A stretch of DNA of 64,000 nucleotides from Deinococcus taeanensis (GTDB lineage: Bacteria; Deinococcota; Deinococci; Deinococcales; Deinococcaceae): assembly GCF_020229735.1 (NCBI RefSeq), contig NZ_CP083456.1, positions 70,001-134,000 on the forward strand, written 5' to 3'. Below the pieces are notes generated by a model. That model searched no databases, had not been told where the DNA came from, and was given only the letters and a program-made list of their open reading frames with translations. The translations under genes were made by a program, and so were the position numbers. Shown here piece by piece: positions 24,956 through 33,783 of this stretch (positions are counted from its first letter, which is position 1; the number at the start of each line of letters is the position of its first letter).

Positions 24956-26227
24956 ATGAAGAAGTCGATCTCCAACCGAGACGTCGAACGCATCGCCCAG
25001 CACGCCGCCCTGCCGCCCGAGCAGGTCCGCAAGGCCCTGGCCCTGAAAGGGGACGTGCCGCCCGACACGGTCGAGCGCGTGATGGCCAGCGCACGCACCC
25101 TGAGGTACACCATCAGCGCCCGCGACCGCGTGGCCATGGCCGCTGACACGTCCGTCGCCACCGTCAACCGCGCCTACCGGCCCGACGCGCGTCACCTCGT
25201 GCGGCCTGACCTGCTGCGCCGCATCGAGTTCGAAGCCGGCCGCCTGGGCTACACCCCGGACCTCGTCGCGCAGGCCCGCCGCAGCCACGGCAGCCCGATC
25301 GTGGCCCTGTGCGTGGAACTCGACCAGCTGCTCAACCCCTACCACGCGCAGATGCTCTTTCACCTGATGAACACCTTCGTGCAGCGCGACCGTCACCCGG
25401 TGATCACGCCGATCACGTCCGAGCGCAGCCTGCCGGAACTCGCGCAGTCCGGCGTCACCAGCAGCGTGGTGCTGTGGGAGGGCCGCCACACCCGCAACCA
25501 GGTGACCCTGCTGACCGCCACCAGCCGCCGGGCCGTGCTGATCGGCCGGCACGAGGGCGTGCCAAGCGTCGCGCCCGACTGGGTCACGGCCTCCGGGCAG
25601 CTCACCCGGCGCGCCCTGACCCGCGGCTACGACCTGCTGCACCTCGGGTACTTCAGTCCGGAACGCTGGTTGCCCGGCGCCCGGCTCGAAGGCGTGGCGC
25701 GCGTGCTGGCTGAACAGAGCGGCCCTCTGCCGCAGCTGCGCCTGTGGACCGACCCGAACCTCAACCACGCGCAGGCCATCGCCACGCTGCGCCGCCGCGG
25801 CCAGCACCTCGCTGCCGACCTGTTCGCGCAGCTGAGCGCCACGCCCGGCGCGCTCGACGTGCGCCGCGCGCGGCGCGGCGCGGCCGTCACCGAGGAACTG
25901 ATGGACGAGCTCAACCTGCGGATCGGGGAGCAGGGACAGCGGGTGGCGGTGCTGGGCCTGTCGGACATGACGGCCCGGCTGCTGCTGCACACCCTGGAAA
26001 CCCAGCGGCCCGAATGGACCCTCGGCGAGCGGGTGGGCCTCGTGGGATACGACAACATCGAACCGCTCCTGAGTTACCTCCACCCGGTCCTCACCACCGT
26101 GGCCTACGACATGAGTGCGCTGTGCCAGCAGGTCGCGGAGCTCACGGAAGCCGACCATCCCGCCGGCGACGGGCCCGCGCCGTTCCAGGTGGTGCCGACC
26201 ACCGTCGTCGACCGGCAGTCCCTATAG
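24956..26227 (+). CDS. LacI-family regulator with two tandem helix-turn-helix domains
   Basis: This 423-residue protein starts at ATG 24956, with GAGGG five bases before. Residues 8-51 (VERIAQHAALPPEQVRKAL, then GDVPPDTVERVMASARTLRY) match a LacI DNA-binding domain. Residues 57-100 (RVAMAADTSVATVNRAY, then VRPDLLRRIEFEAGRLGYTP) match a second one. The effector-binding domain follows (SPIVALCVELDQLLNPYHAQ, ERVGLVGYDNIEPL, FQVVPTTVVDRQSL). Ordinary LacI proteins have one HTH and about 340 residues. It diverges from the exopolysaccharide operon and is its probable regulator. The effector is probably a sugar or sugar phosphate. Confidence 0.85.
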   Translation: MKKSISNRDVERIAQHAALPPEQVRKALALKGDVPPDTVERVMASARTLRYTISARDRVAMAADTSVATVNRAYRPDARHLVRPDLLRRIEFEAGRLGYTPDLVAQARRSHGSPIVALCVELDQLLNPYHAQMLFHLMNTFVQRDRHPVITPITSERSLPELAQSGVTSSVVLWEGRHTRNQVTLLTATSRRAVLIGRHEGVPSVAPDWVTASGQLTRRALTRGYDLLHLGYFSPERWLPGARLEGVARVLAEQSGPLPQLRLWTDPNLNHAQAIATLRRRGQHLAADLFAQLSATPGALDVRRARRGAAVTEELMDELNLRIGEQGQRVAVLGLSDMTARLLLHTLETQRPEWTLGERVGLVGYDNIEPLLSYLHPVLTTVAYDMSALCQQVAELTEADHPAGDGPAPFQVVPTTVVDRQSL

Positions 26228-26228
26228 G

Positions 26229-26262
26229 CCGGCGCCCTGCGTTCCAGGAAGCAGGGCGCCGG
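26229..26262. terminator. Stem-loop between convergent regulator and sugar-transferase genes
   Basis: CCGGCGCCCTGC pairs perfectly with GCAGGGCGCCGG around a 10-base loop. It starts immediately after the regulator's stop codon. Without a T-run it is terminator-like on both strands. Confidence 0.6.
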
Positions 26263-26274
26263 GCGGGACCTCTG

Positions 26275-27708
26275 TTAGTACGCGCCGGACCCGAGCACCA
26301 CCACTTTCAGCGTCCGGGCGAGAATCACCAGGTCCAGCCACAGCGACCAGTTGCGCACGTAGTACGGATCCCAGCGTTCCATCCCGGCGTTGCCGGCGGC
26401 CGAGCGGCCCGAAACCTGCCACAGGCCGGTCATGCCGGGCTGCACCTGCGCGCGGATCTGGCGCGTGCGGGGCAGCAGCTGCGACTCGTGATATGCCGGC
26501 AGCGGCCGCGGGCCAACCAGGCTCATCTCCCCGCGCAGCACATTCACGAGTTGCGGCAGTTCGTCGAGGCTCGTTTTGCGCAGCAGCGCCCCCAGGCGGG
26601 TGATCCGCGGATCGACGCGCAGTTTGAAGTGCGTCTCCCACTCGGCGCGCAGCGCCGGGTTCTGCGCCAGGTGCCGTTCGAGCACCTGCTCGGCGTTCGG
26701 CACCATCGTGCGGAACTTCCAGGTGAAGAACTGCCGGCCGTCCTCGCCGACGCGCTCCTGCAGGAACAGCGGCGAGGTGCGGGTCTCGAGCCACAGGCCC
26801 AGCGCGAGGAGCAGGCACAGCGGCACCCAGCACGCGGCCGTGACCAGCACGCTCGTCAGGTCAAAGGCCCGCTTGAGCAGCCGCGCGGTGGGGTCGAGCA
26901 GGTTGCGGGTCAGTTCGAGGCCCAGAATGCCGCCCATGTCCACCGACATGGCCCACAGCGACGGCAGGTCCGCCATGGCGGAGACCACCACCACTTTGCG
27001 GTAGGCGCGCAGGGTGCCTTCCAGGAGATGCGCGAATTCGGCGCGCTTGAGCTGCGGCAGGGCCACGATGGCGACCGGCGCGACCGGCTGGCCCAGGTTG
27101 ATCGCCTGCAGCGGCCCGAGCACCGGCACGCCCAGCACGCGGCCGTCCGGAACGTCGTCAAAGACCCCCACCGGCAGGTACCCGAGGCCCGGCGTGGCCT
27201 GCAGCGCGGCAATCACGCCCTCGTGCGCGCCGTACACGATGGTGGGCACGCCCCACAGCTGCGCGCGCATCAGCACCCGGCGCACCACGTAACGTAGCGT
27301 CAGCACCAGCGGGCAGGCGATGAGGGCGCCCAGGCCGAGCACCAGGCGGCTGAAGTCGCCCCCCTGGCCGACCAGGACGATCGCCAGGATGGTCACGCCG
27401 AACACGAGCGCCACCAGCCCGATGATCCGCCGGACTTCCTCCACCACGCCCAGCCCCCAGCTGGGCAGCAGCTTGTTCAGGTAGGCGCCCAGCAGCCAGG
27501 TGGCGGCCAGCAGACCGCTCCAGGAGGGCAGGAACAGCTCGCCGAACAGCAGCCGGCGCAGCGCGCCCGCCAGACGCAGGGAAACCTCCAGGGCCAGCAG
27601 GTCCCCGGCAAGCAGCGCCGTGCCGTTCAGCACGCGGCGGCGGAGGTACAGGAAAGCCATGGACTGCGTGGCCTTGGTGACAACTCGTTCAGATCGGACG
27701 CTCAGCAC
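26275..27708 (-). CDS. Undecaprenyl-phosphate sugar phosphotransferase (WbaP/ExoY type), initiating enzyme
   Basis: This 477-residue protein has a GTG start at 27708, AGGAG seven bases before. N-terminal membrane segments and a Rossmann-like CoA-binding fold (VPTIVYGAHEGVIAAL) are followed by the bacterial sugar-transferase domain. That domain shows LLKRAFDLTSVLVTAA, FFTWKFRTMVPNAEQ, RKTSLDELPQLVNVLRGEMS, SLVGPRPLPAY and PGMTGLWQVSGRS. It transfers a hexose-1-phosphate to undecaprenyl phosphate to begin each repeat unit at the inner membrane. It stands between the regulator and the UDP-sugar genes and is transcribed leftward. The donor (glucose or galactose) is not determined. Confidence 0.9.
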   Translation of the reverse strand: MLSVRSERVVTKATQSMAFLYLRRRVLNGTALLAGDLLALEVSLRLAGALRRLLFGELFLPSWSGLLAATWLLGAYLNKLLPSWGLGVVEEVRRIIGLVALVFGVTILAIVLVGQGGDFSRLVLGLGALIACPLVLTLRYVVRRVLMRAQLWGVPTIVYGAHEGVIAALQATPGLGYLPVGVFDDVPDGRVLGVPVLGPLQAINLGQPVAPVAIVALPQLKRAEFAHLLEGTLRAYRKVVVVSAMADLPSLWAMSVDMGGILGLELTRNLLDPTARLLKRAFDLTSVLVTAACWVPLCLLLALGLWLETRTSPLFLQERVGEDGRQFFTWKFRTMVPNAEQVLERHLAQNPALRAEWETHFKLRVDPRITRLGALLRKTSLDELPQLVNVLRGEMSLVGPRPLPAYHESQLLPRTRQIRAQVQPGMTGLWQVSGRSAAGNAGMERWDPYYVRNWSLWLDLVILARTLKVVVLGSGAY

Positions 27709-27767
27709 TCGGGTTCTCCTCGGGGGTCAGGCGGCACACGCAGGACGCTCTGCACTGGGGCAGTCGA

Positions 27768-28763
27768 TCAGGCGGGCGCCCGGTCACTCGGCCGGCCGGG
27801 TCCGGGCCGGGCCGGCGTGGGCGGCGGGGCGGCCGCGGCGTGCCGGAAGTACGCGGCGGTGCGGCGCAGGCCGTCGTCCAGGCTGACTTCGGGCGCCCAG
27901 CCGAGCAGGCGCCGGGCCACCGTGATGTCCGGCTGCCGCTGGCGGGGGTCGTCCGCGGCGAGCGGCACGAACCGGATGGGCAGGTCCGGGTTGACCAGGG
28001 CGCGCACCACCTCCGCGAAGCGCAGCATGGTGATGGCGTCCGTGCCGCCCAGGTTCACCGGGTCGTGATACGTGACGTCCATCAGGCGCGCGACGCCGCG
28101 GATCAGGTCGCTGACGTACTGGAAGCTTCGCGTCTGCTGCCCGTCGCCCTGCACGGTGAGCGGCTCGCCGGCGAGCGCCTGGTTGATGAAGTTGGTGACC
28201 ACGCGCCCGTCGTCGGCGCGCATGTGCGGGCCGTAGGTGTTGAAGATGCGGATGATGCGGGTGTCCAGACCCCGCGCGCGGTGGTAGGCCATGGTGAGGG
28301 CCTCCGCGTAGCGTTTGGCCTCGTCGTAGCAGCTGCGCAGCCCGTTCGGGTTGACGTGCCCCCAGTACGTTTCGGGCTGCGGGTGCACCAGGGGATCGCC
28401 GTACACCTCGGACGTGGACGCCAGCAGGAAACGCGCGCCGTGACGCTCGGCGAGATTCAGGGCGTGCTGCGTGCCCTGCGCGCCGACCATCAGCGTCTCG
28501 ACCGGAAACTGCTGGTAGTGCGGCGGACTCGCTGGGGACGCGAAATGCAGCACCCAGTCCAGGGGCCCGCCGACGTCCGGCAGGCCCGCACTGACGTCGG
28601 CCTGCAGAAACGAGAAGCCCGGGCGGCCCAGCAGCCGCTCGGTGTTGGCGAGCTGACCGCTGAGGTAGTTGTCCACCCCGACGACCTCGTGTCCGCCGTT
28701 CAGGAAATGCGCGGCGAGGTGACTGCCGATAAAGCCGGCGCTGCCGGTCAGCAGCAGCCTCAT
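27768..28763 (-). CDS. NAD-dependent sugar epimerase/dehydratase, UDP-glucuronate decarboxylase-like
   Basis: This 331-residue extended SDR opens LLLTGSAGFIGSHLAAHF (Gly-rich NAD motif). It has VLHFASPASPPHYQQFP, LLASTSEVYGDPLVHPQ and the YxxxK catalytic pair in CYDEAKRYAEAL. RIFNTYGPHMRADDGRVV and GDGQQTRSFQYVSDL match UDP-xylose synthase-type enzymes. Its ATG overlaps the stop of UDP-glucose dehydrogenase (ATGA, 28760-28763). UDP-glucose would be oxidised to UDP-glucuronate and then decarboxylated to UDP-xylose. Epimerase activity is the alternative. The C-terminus is Pro/Ala-rich. Confidence 0.85.
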   Translation of the reverse strand: MRLLLTGSAGFIGSHLAAHFLNGGHEVVGVDNYLSGQLANTERLLGRPGFSFLQADVSAGLPDVGGPLDWVLHFASPASPPHYQQFPVETLMVGAQGTQHALNLAERHGARFLLASTSEVYGDPLVHPQPETYWGHVNPNGLRSCYDEAKRYAEALTMAYHRARGLDTRIIRIFNTYGPHMRADDGRVVTNFINQALAGEPLTVQGDGQQTRSFQYVSDLIRGVARLMDVTYHDPVNLGGTDAITMLRFAEVVRALVNPDLPIRFVPLAADDPRQRQPDITVARRLLGWAPEVSLDDGLRRTAAYFRHAAAAPPPTPARPGPGRPSDRAPA

Positions 28764-30163
28764 GCGCCGACGCTCACGGCCGGCAGCGCGGCCGACGGCA
28801 GGAACGACGACTGCGGGCGTTCCCGTCCGATCTGTTCGAGAATGACCGGCGCCGTGAGGGGCTCGCGGATGATGTTGCGCGCGTCGATGACCACCCGGGT
28901 GCGCATGACGCCCAGCGCCTCGTTCCAGTTCAGGGTGCGGAACTCGGTCCATTCGGTGGCGATGATCACGGCGTCGGCGCCCGCGAGCGCGGCGGCGGCG
29001 GAGGTCGCCTCGACGTACTGCAGGTGCCGCCACTCGCTGCGGGCGCGGGGCATGGCAACCGGGTCGTAGGCGACCACCGTGGCGCCCAGCTGGCACAGCC
29101 GCTGGATGAAGTCATGCGCCGGGGCGTCACGCAGGTCGTCGGTGTCCGGCTTGAAGGCCATGCCGAGCACCGCGACGCGTTTGCCTTTGAGCAGCCGCAG
29201 GTGCTTTTGCAGTTTCTCGATCACCAGGACGCGCTGGCGCCCGTTGACGCTCATGGCGGCGCGCAGGATCGGCATGCTGTAGCCGTAATCGTGGCCGGTG
29301 CTGATCAGGGCGCTGGTGTCCTTGCCAAAGCAGCTGCCGCCCCACCCGGCGCCGGCCGCAAGAAAGCGCGTGCCGATGCGGTGGTCCAGGCCGATGCCGG
29401 CCGTGACCTCGTGAATGTCAGCGCCGACGCACTCGCACAGACCGGCGATTTCATTGGCGTAGCTGATCTTGAGGGCAAGAAAGGCGTTGGCGGCGTACTT
29501 GATCATCTCCGCGCTCGTGAGGGTGGTTTCGACCACGGCCGGCCGCCCGTACCCGCGGGGCCGGGGGACGTGGGCCGGGGCCTCGAAGCTCTGTTCGATC
29601 AGCGGAGCGTACAACGCGCGCATGCGCTCGGTGGCCCAGCTGCTGCCGCCCAGCACGATCCGGTCCGGGTAGAGGCTGTCTTCCAGGGCGGTGCCTTCGC
29701 GCAGGAATTCCGGGTTGGACACCACCTCGTAGTGGCTGGTGGCGTACAGCGCGGCGTGTTCCTCAAGGGTCCGCATCACCCAGTCGCCGGTGCCGATCGG
29801 GACGGTGCTCTTGTTGACGATGATCTGCGGTTTGCCGTCGAGGTGCTGGGCGACGCTGCGCACCGCACTTTCGAGGTACGTGAGGTTCGGATGCCCGTCA
29901 GGCAGGGGGGGCGTGCCGACGCAGATGAAGATGAAGTCCGCCTGGGGAATCGCCTCGTCGTACCGGGTGGTCCAGGTCAGGTTGGGACTTGCCGCGCGCA
30001 GCAGGTCCTCGAGGCCCGGCTCGTAGATGGGCAGGCGGCCCGCCTGCAGGCCACTGATTTTTCCTTCGTCGTTGTCGAGGCCCGTCACCTGATACCCCAG
30101 GAACGCCAGCATGATCGCCGTGCCCAGCCCCACATATCCCGTCCCAACGATGGTGATGTTCAT
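28760..30163 (-). CDS. ugd: UDP-glucose 6-dehydrogenase
   Basis: This 467-residue enzyme opens MNITIVGTGYVGLGTAIML. It has DFIFICVGTPPLPDGHPN, INKSTVPIGTGDW-like sequence (VNKSTVPIGTG) and SNPEFLREGTALED. The catalytic Cys lies in GAGWGGSCFGKDT. The C-terminal UDP-binding domain has VAVLGMAFKPDTDDLRDAP. It oxidises UDP-glucose twice to UDP-glucuronate. ATG 30163 follows GGGGG at good spacing. It is the first gene of a leftward unit with the decarboxylase-like SDR and supplies uronic acid or pentose donors for the polymer. Confidence 0.93.
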   Translation of the reverse strand: MNITIVGTGYVGLGTAIMLAFLGYQVTGLDNDEGKISGLQAGRLPIYEPGLEDLLRAASPNLTWTTRYDEAIPQADFIFICVGTPPLPDGHPNLTYLESAVRSVAQHLDGKPQIIVNKSTVPIGTGDWVMRTLEEHAALYATSHYEVVSNPEFLREGTALEDSLYPDRIVLGGSSWATERMRALYAPLIEQSFEAPAHVPRPRGYGRPAVVETTLTSAEMIKYAANAFLALKISYANEIAGLCECVGADIHEVTAGIGLDHRIGTRFLAAGAGWGGSCFGKDTSALISTGHDYGYSMPILRAAMSVNGRQRVLVIEKLQKHLRLLKGKRVAVLGMAFKPDTDDLRDAPAHDFIQRLCQLGATVVAYDPVAMPRARSEWRHLQYVEATSAAAALAGADAVIIATEWTEFRTLNWNEALGVMRTRVVIDARNIIREPLTAPVILEQIGRERPQSSFLPSAALPAVSVGA

Positions 30164-30671
30164 TTGTCCCCCGTGAGTTCGCTGTTGGTTCGCAGTTCGT
30201 GACGTTCCCGGTTGCGGTCCGTCTGGGCCGCACACAGGCGCGCAGCAGTGGTCCTTGGCTGGCCTGTGATGTCCGTAGGTTAGAAGCAGCTGAGGATTGA
30301 ATAACGGCTGGTCAGCAGTTGGACAGCAGTTACTCAGCCGCGCGCGGCGCGCCGGGCACCTCCGGGCGCCTGGGTGACCCAGTTCACGGCCACGCCGGAA
30401 CCCGGCCGCGCGGTGGGGCGGCGAACCACACCCCGGAGCGCTGCGTGGCTGCCCGGGTGTGATCCTTTGTCCGACTGAAGCGAGACTCTGCTCCCCGGTA
30501 AGCACGGTTGAGCGACAGCTGGTCAGGGTGCCTACCGGTCGCTCATTAAGCAATCTGAAGCTGGGACGTGAAAAATAGGTGGTGGATGCCCTGCACGTGC
30601 ACTGCGCAGCGACATCCACCGCTTTTTTGAGGTCACTCGCTTCACCGCTCAGAACGTCCCACAGGAGTTCC
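30164..30671. promoter_or_regulatory. Divergent promoter region between UDP-sugar and glycosyltransferase operons
   Basis: The stretch of 508 bases is without a supported gene. It contains a direct repeat of CAGCAGTT (30313 and 30325) next to TACTCA, about 150 bases from the dehydrogenase start. A longer inverted repeat, GAGCGAC (30510-30516) with GTCGCTC (30538-30544), lies closer to the rightward operon. Both could be regulatory. No promoter could be fixed confidently. Confidence 0.4.
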
Positions 30672-31916
30672 ATGACACCGATGATCTACCTCCTGGACAG
30701 CCTCAGGGAGAGCGCCGCGCGCCCGCAGACGAGGGCGGCGTCACGCGGCGCGCACCCGGTCCGGCCACTGAAGATTCTGGCGGTGCTGCCGTCGCTGTGG
30801 CCGGGCGGCGCTGAGATGCAACTCGCCCATCTGCTGACGACCCTGCCTGCCGATGAGTTTCAATGCGAACTGGTCACCCTGTTCACCGTTTCGGGGCGCA
30901 ACGCGCTGAGCGACCGGCTGGACCGGGCCGGCTGCCGCTGGACCGATCTGGGCGTGGCGCCGGCGCTCGACCGTCCCATGGGCGCACTTCACGCTGCGCG
31001 CAACCTGCTCGAGGCGCGCCGGCGGCTGAGGGCGTCTATTCAGAACTTCCAGCCGGACGTGGTGTACTCCCGCCTGTGGTATGCGGGCCTCGCCGTGGGC
31101 AGTCTCAACCGCCGGCGCCTGGACTTCGTGCATATCACCAACGAGGAACTGTCGCTGTTCAGCCACGCCGACAAAGGTGTGGTGAAACGCTGGCTGCGCC
31201 GCTGGGTGGTGGCCCAGGCCGACCACTGGGTGGTGCCGACACGCGGCCTGTACGACCAGTTCGTCGAGCGCGGCGCGCCGCGCCGGCGCGGTCACGTTAT
31301 TCATAACGCCACGCCGCTGCCTGAGAGCGTGACGGCGCGCGTCCCCGCGCCGCCCCTGCGGGTGGCCGCGATGGGACGCCTGGTTGCGGATAAAGGTTTT
31401 GAACGGCTGCTTCACGTTGCCCGGCTCCTGCGTGACGCCGGGCACACCCTCGTGTTCGACGTGGCCGGAGAGGGCCCCGAGCGTCCGGCGCTGGAACACG
31501 CGGCGCGCGCGCTGGGCGTGGAGGACTGCGTTCATTTCGTCGGGTACGTGCCGGACCCGCTGGCGTTTTTGCAGGCGCACGACGCGTTTGTGCTGACCTC
31601 ACACGCCGAGGGCTTCGCGAACGTGCTCGTCGAGGCGATGGCCTGCGCTCTGCCCACCGTGGCGTTCGACATCGACCACGGGCCGCGCGAACTGATCGTG
31701 CACGGCGAAACCGGCTACCTCGCTGCGGACGGCGACCTCGGGGCGTTCGCCGGGCACCTGCGCGCCCTGGCGCAGGCACCCGACCGCGGCGCGGCGCTCG
31801 GGCAGGCCGGCCGGCAGCGGGCCGAGCGGCTGTTCTCCATCCCGCAGATGACCGCGGCCTTCGGGGCGTTGTTCCAGGCAGCGGCGAGGCCGCCGCTGCA
31901 GACAGAGGGGGCGTGA
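30672..31916 (+). CDS. Glycosyltransferase, family 4
   Basis: This 414-residue GT-B protein is first in a five-gene rightward operon. The N-terminal acceptor domain has LAVLPSLWPGGAEMQLAHLL. The donor domain has AAMGRLVADKGFERLLHVA, VFDVAGEGPERPALEHAA and FVLTSHAEGFANVLVEAM, with the E-x7-E motif. AFDIDHGPRELI and GETGYLAADGDLGAF follow. ATG 30672 is preceded by AGGAG, and an in-frame extension upstream lacks any ribosome site. Donor and linkage are unknown. The protein should act on the cytoplasmic face. Confidence 0.88.
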   Translation: MTPMIYLLDSLRESAARPQTRAASRGAHPVRPLKILAVLPSLWPGGAEMQLAHLLTTLPADEFQCELVTLFTVSGRNALSDRLDRAGCRWTDLGVAPALDRPMGALHAARNLLEARRRLRASIQNFQPDVVYSRLWYAGLAVGSLNRRRLDFVHITNEELSLFSHADKGVVKRWLRRWVVAQADHWVVPTRGLYDQFVERGAPRRRGHVIHNATPLPESVTARVPAPPLRVAAMGRLVADKGFERLLHVARLLRDAGHTLVFDVAGEGPERPALEHAARALGVEDCVHFVGYVPDPLAFLQAHDAFVLTSHAEGFANVLVEAMACALPTVAFDIDHGPRELIVHGETGYLAADGDLGAFAGHLRALAQAPDRGAALGQAGRQRAERLFSIPQMTAAFGALFQAAARPPLQTEGA

Positions 31917-31917
31917 C

Positions 31918-33783
31918 ATGTGTGGAATTCTCGGCACCATCTACGACCATGAAGTGAGCGCCGGGGCGCTGGACCTGCGGCCGCTGCGCCACCGCGGTCC
32001 GGACGCGCAGCGCAGCCAGACGGTCAGCACGGCCGCGCTGGGCCACACGCGCCTGAGCATCATTGACCTGTTCAGCGGCGCGCAGCCCATGAGTGACGTG
32101 GCCGGGCACGCGACCATCGTGTTCAACGGGGAAATCTACAACCACCTGACCCTGCGCCGCGAACTCGAGGGGGCCGGACAGCGCTTCGCGACGCACTCGG
32201 ACACCGAAGTGATTCTCGCGGCGTACCTCGCGTGGGGCGTGCGCGGCTTCGCGCGGCTGCGCGGCATGTACGCCTTCGCGCTGTACGACCACCGCACCCG
32301 CGACACCGTGCTGGCCCGCGATCCCTTTGGCATCAAGCCGCTGTTCTGGACGCGCGGCGCGCGTCACCTGCACTTCGCTTCGGAGCTCGGGGCGCTGTTG
32401 TCCCTGACGGACCGCGCGCCGGAACTGGACCTGACGTCCGTCCTGGAAACCCTCGCGCACCGGTATGCGTTCGGCGCGCACACCCTGTACCAGGGGGTGC
32501 ACCGCCTGGAGCCGGGCATGGCCATGATCGCCGGTGACCGGCTGACCACCGTGCGCTCGGTGCAGTTCATTCACCTGAGTGACGAGGTCGAGCGTCACCG
32601 GCAGGCCGGCGCGCACGCCACGCCGGACGACGTTGAGCTGCGCGTCGCGGACAGCGTGGCCCACCACACCATCGCGGACGTGCCGGTGGGCTGTTTTCTG
32701 AGCGGCGGACTGGATTCCAGCGTCGTGGCCCAGCGGCTCGCCCTGGAGTGCGCCGGGCCGCTGCAGGCCTACTCGGTGGGTTTCCAGGACGCGCAGAGCG
32801 AAGTCAGTGAGCTGCCGCACGCCCGCGCGGTCGCGGCGTCGATCGGCGCTGAACTGCACGAGGTGCAGGTCGGCCCGGCGGACTTCGCGGACCTCGCGCC
32901 GGTGCTGTCGGGCAGCCGCAACGGCCCGTTCGCGGACCCGGCGGACGTCGCGATGCTGAAACTGTCCCTCGCGGCGGCGGGTGACGTGAAAGTGGTGCTG
33001 TCCGGAGAGGGTGGGGACGAGGCGTTTGCCGGGTACCCGAAGTACGCCGCAGACCGCTACGCAGGCCTGCTGGGTCCGGCGATGAAGGTCGCCAGCGCCC
33101 GGCTGGGGCGCCGCGGGCGGCTGGGTATCGCGGCCGACGCGCTGTCCGAGCCGCGCCGGGCGGTGCGCTGGATGCGCTGGTTCGAGAACGACGCCGCGCC
33201 GCAGGGCCTGGTCTCGGCGCTGCTGGCCGGCGGCGCGCAGCCACGCCGCGCGCTCGGCTGGGTGGAGGACCGCCTCGCGCACTACCCCAGCGGCTGGAGC
33301 GACCTGCAGCGCATGCAGGTGCTGGACCTGGAGTCGTGGCTGCCGAACAACCTCCTGCACCGCGGGGACTACACGACCATGCAGGCGTCCATCGAGCAGC
33401 GGGTGCCGATGCTGGACCTCGCGCTGACGCCCTGGGCGGTGGCGCTGCCCGACCGGGAGAAGCTCAGCGGCCTGCGCGGCAAGATGCCGGTGCGCCGCGC
33501 CTTCGCCCGCCGCCTGCCGCAGCAGGTGCTGGACCGGCCGAAAAGCGGCTTCCGCCTGCCGCTCGGCGAGTGGCTGCGCAGCGATCCGCACCTGCGGGCC
33601 ATGGCGCACGACCACCTGCTGACGCCCGGCGCGCAGCTGCGCGGCTGGCTGAGCGGCGCGGAACTCGAGCGGCTGCTCTCGCCGCAGGCGCTGGGCACCA
33701 CTGGCGGGGCCAAGCTGGCCTGGACGGCGCTGTGCCTGGAACTGTGGCTGGGCGCCGCGCGGCCGCAGCCGGTGACCGCATGA
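31918..33783 (+). CDS. asnB: Asparagine synthase-type glutamine amidotransferase
   Basis: This 621-residue enzyme has the N-terminal nucleophile Cys2 (MCGILGTIYDHE). The class II glutaminase motifs RHRGPDAQ and FNGEIYNHLTLRREL are present. The ATP-pyrophosphatase loop is FLSGGLDSSVVAQRL, and the synthetase motif is VVLSGEGGDEAFAGYPKY. It starts one base after the preceding stop and its own stop overlaps the next start. In exopolysaccharide clusters such proteins often amidate uronic acids or other carboxyl groups instead of making asparagine. That role fits the nearby UDP-glucuronate genes but is inferred. Confidence 0.9.
   Translation: MCGILGTIYDHEVSAGALDLRPLRHRGPDAQRSQTVSTAALGHTRLSIIDLFSGAQPMSDVAGHATIVFNGEIYNHLTLRRELEGAGQRFATHSDTEVILAAYLAWGVRGFARLRGMYAFALYDHRTRDTVLARDPFGIKPLFWTRGARHLHFASELGALLSLTDRAPELDLTSVLETLAHRYAFGAHTLYQGVHRLEPGMAMIAGDRLTTVRSVQFIHLSDEVERHRQAGAHATPDDVELRVADSVAHHTIADVPVGCFLSGGLDSSVVAQRLALECAGPLQAYSVGFQDAQSEVSELPHARAVAASIGAELHEVQVGPADFADLAPVLSGSRNGPFADPADVAMLKLSLAAAGDVKVVLSGEGGDEAFAGYPKYAADRYAGLLGPAMKVASARLGRRGRLGIAADALSEPRRAVRWMRWFENDAAPQGLVSALLAGGAQPRRALGWVEDRLAHYPSGWSDLQRMQVLDLESWLPNNLLHRGDYTTMQASIEQRVPMLDLALTPWAVALPDREKLSGLRGKMPVRRAFARRLPQQVLDRPKSGFRLPLGEWLRSDPHLRAMAHDHLLTPGAQLRGWLSGAELERLLSPQALGTTGGAKLAWTALCLELWLGAARPQPVTA

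Noticed and set aside
13592..30336. The 11-mer GCAGTTACTCA occurs in two promoter regions (13592-13602 and 30326-30336), suggesting a shared operator.
   Set aside because: Many 11-base matches are expected by chance in 64 kb, and no symmetric or longer shared sequence surrounds these two.
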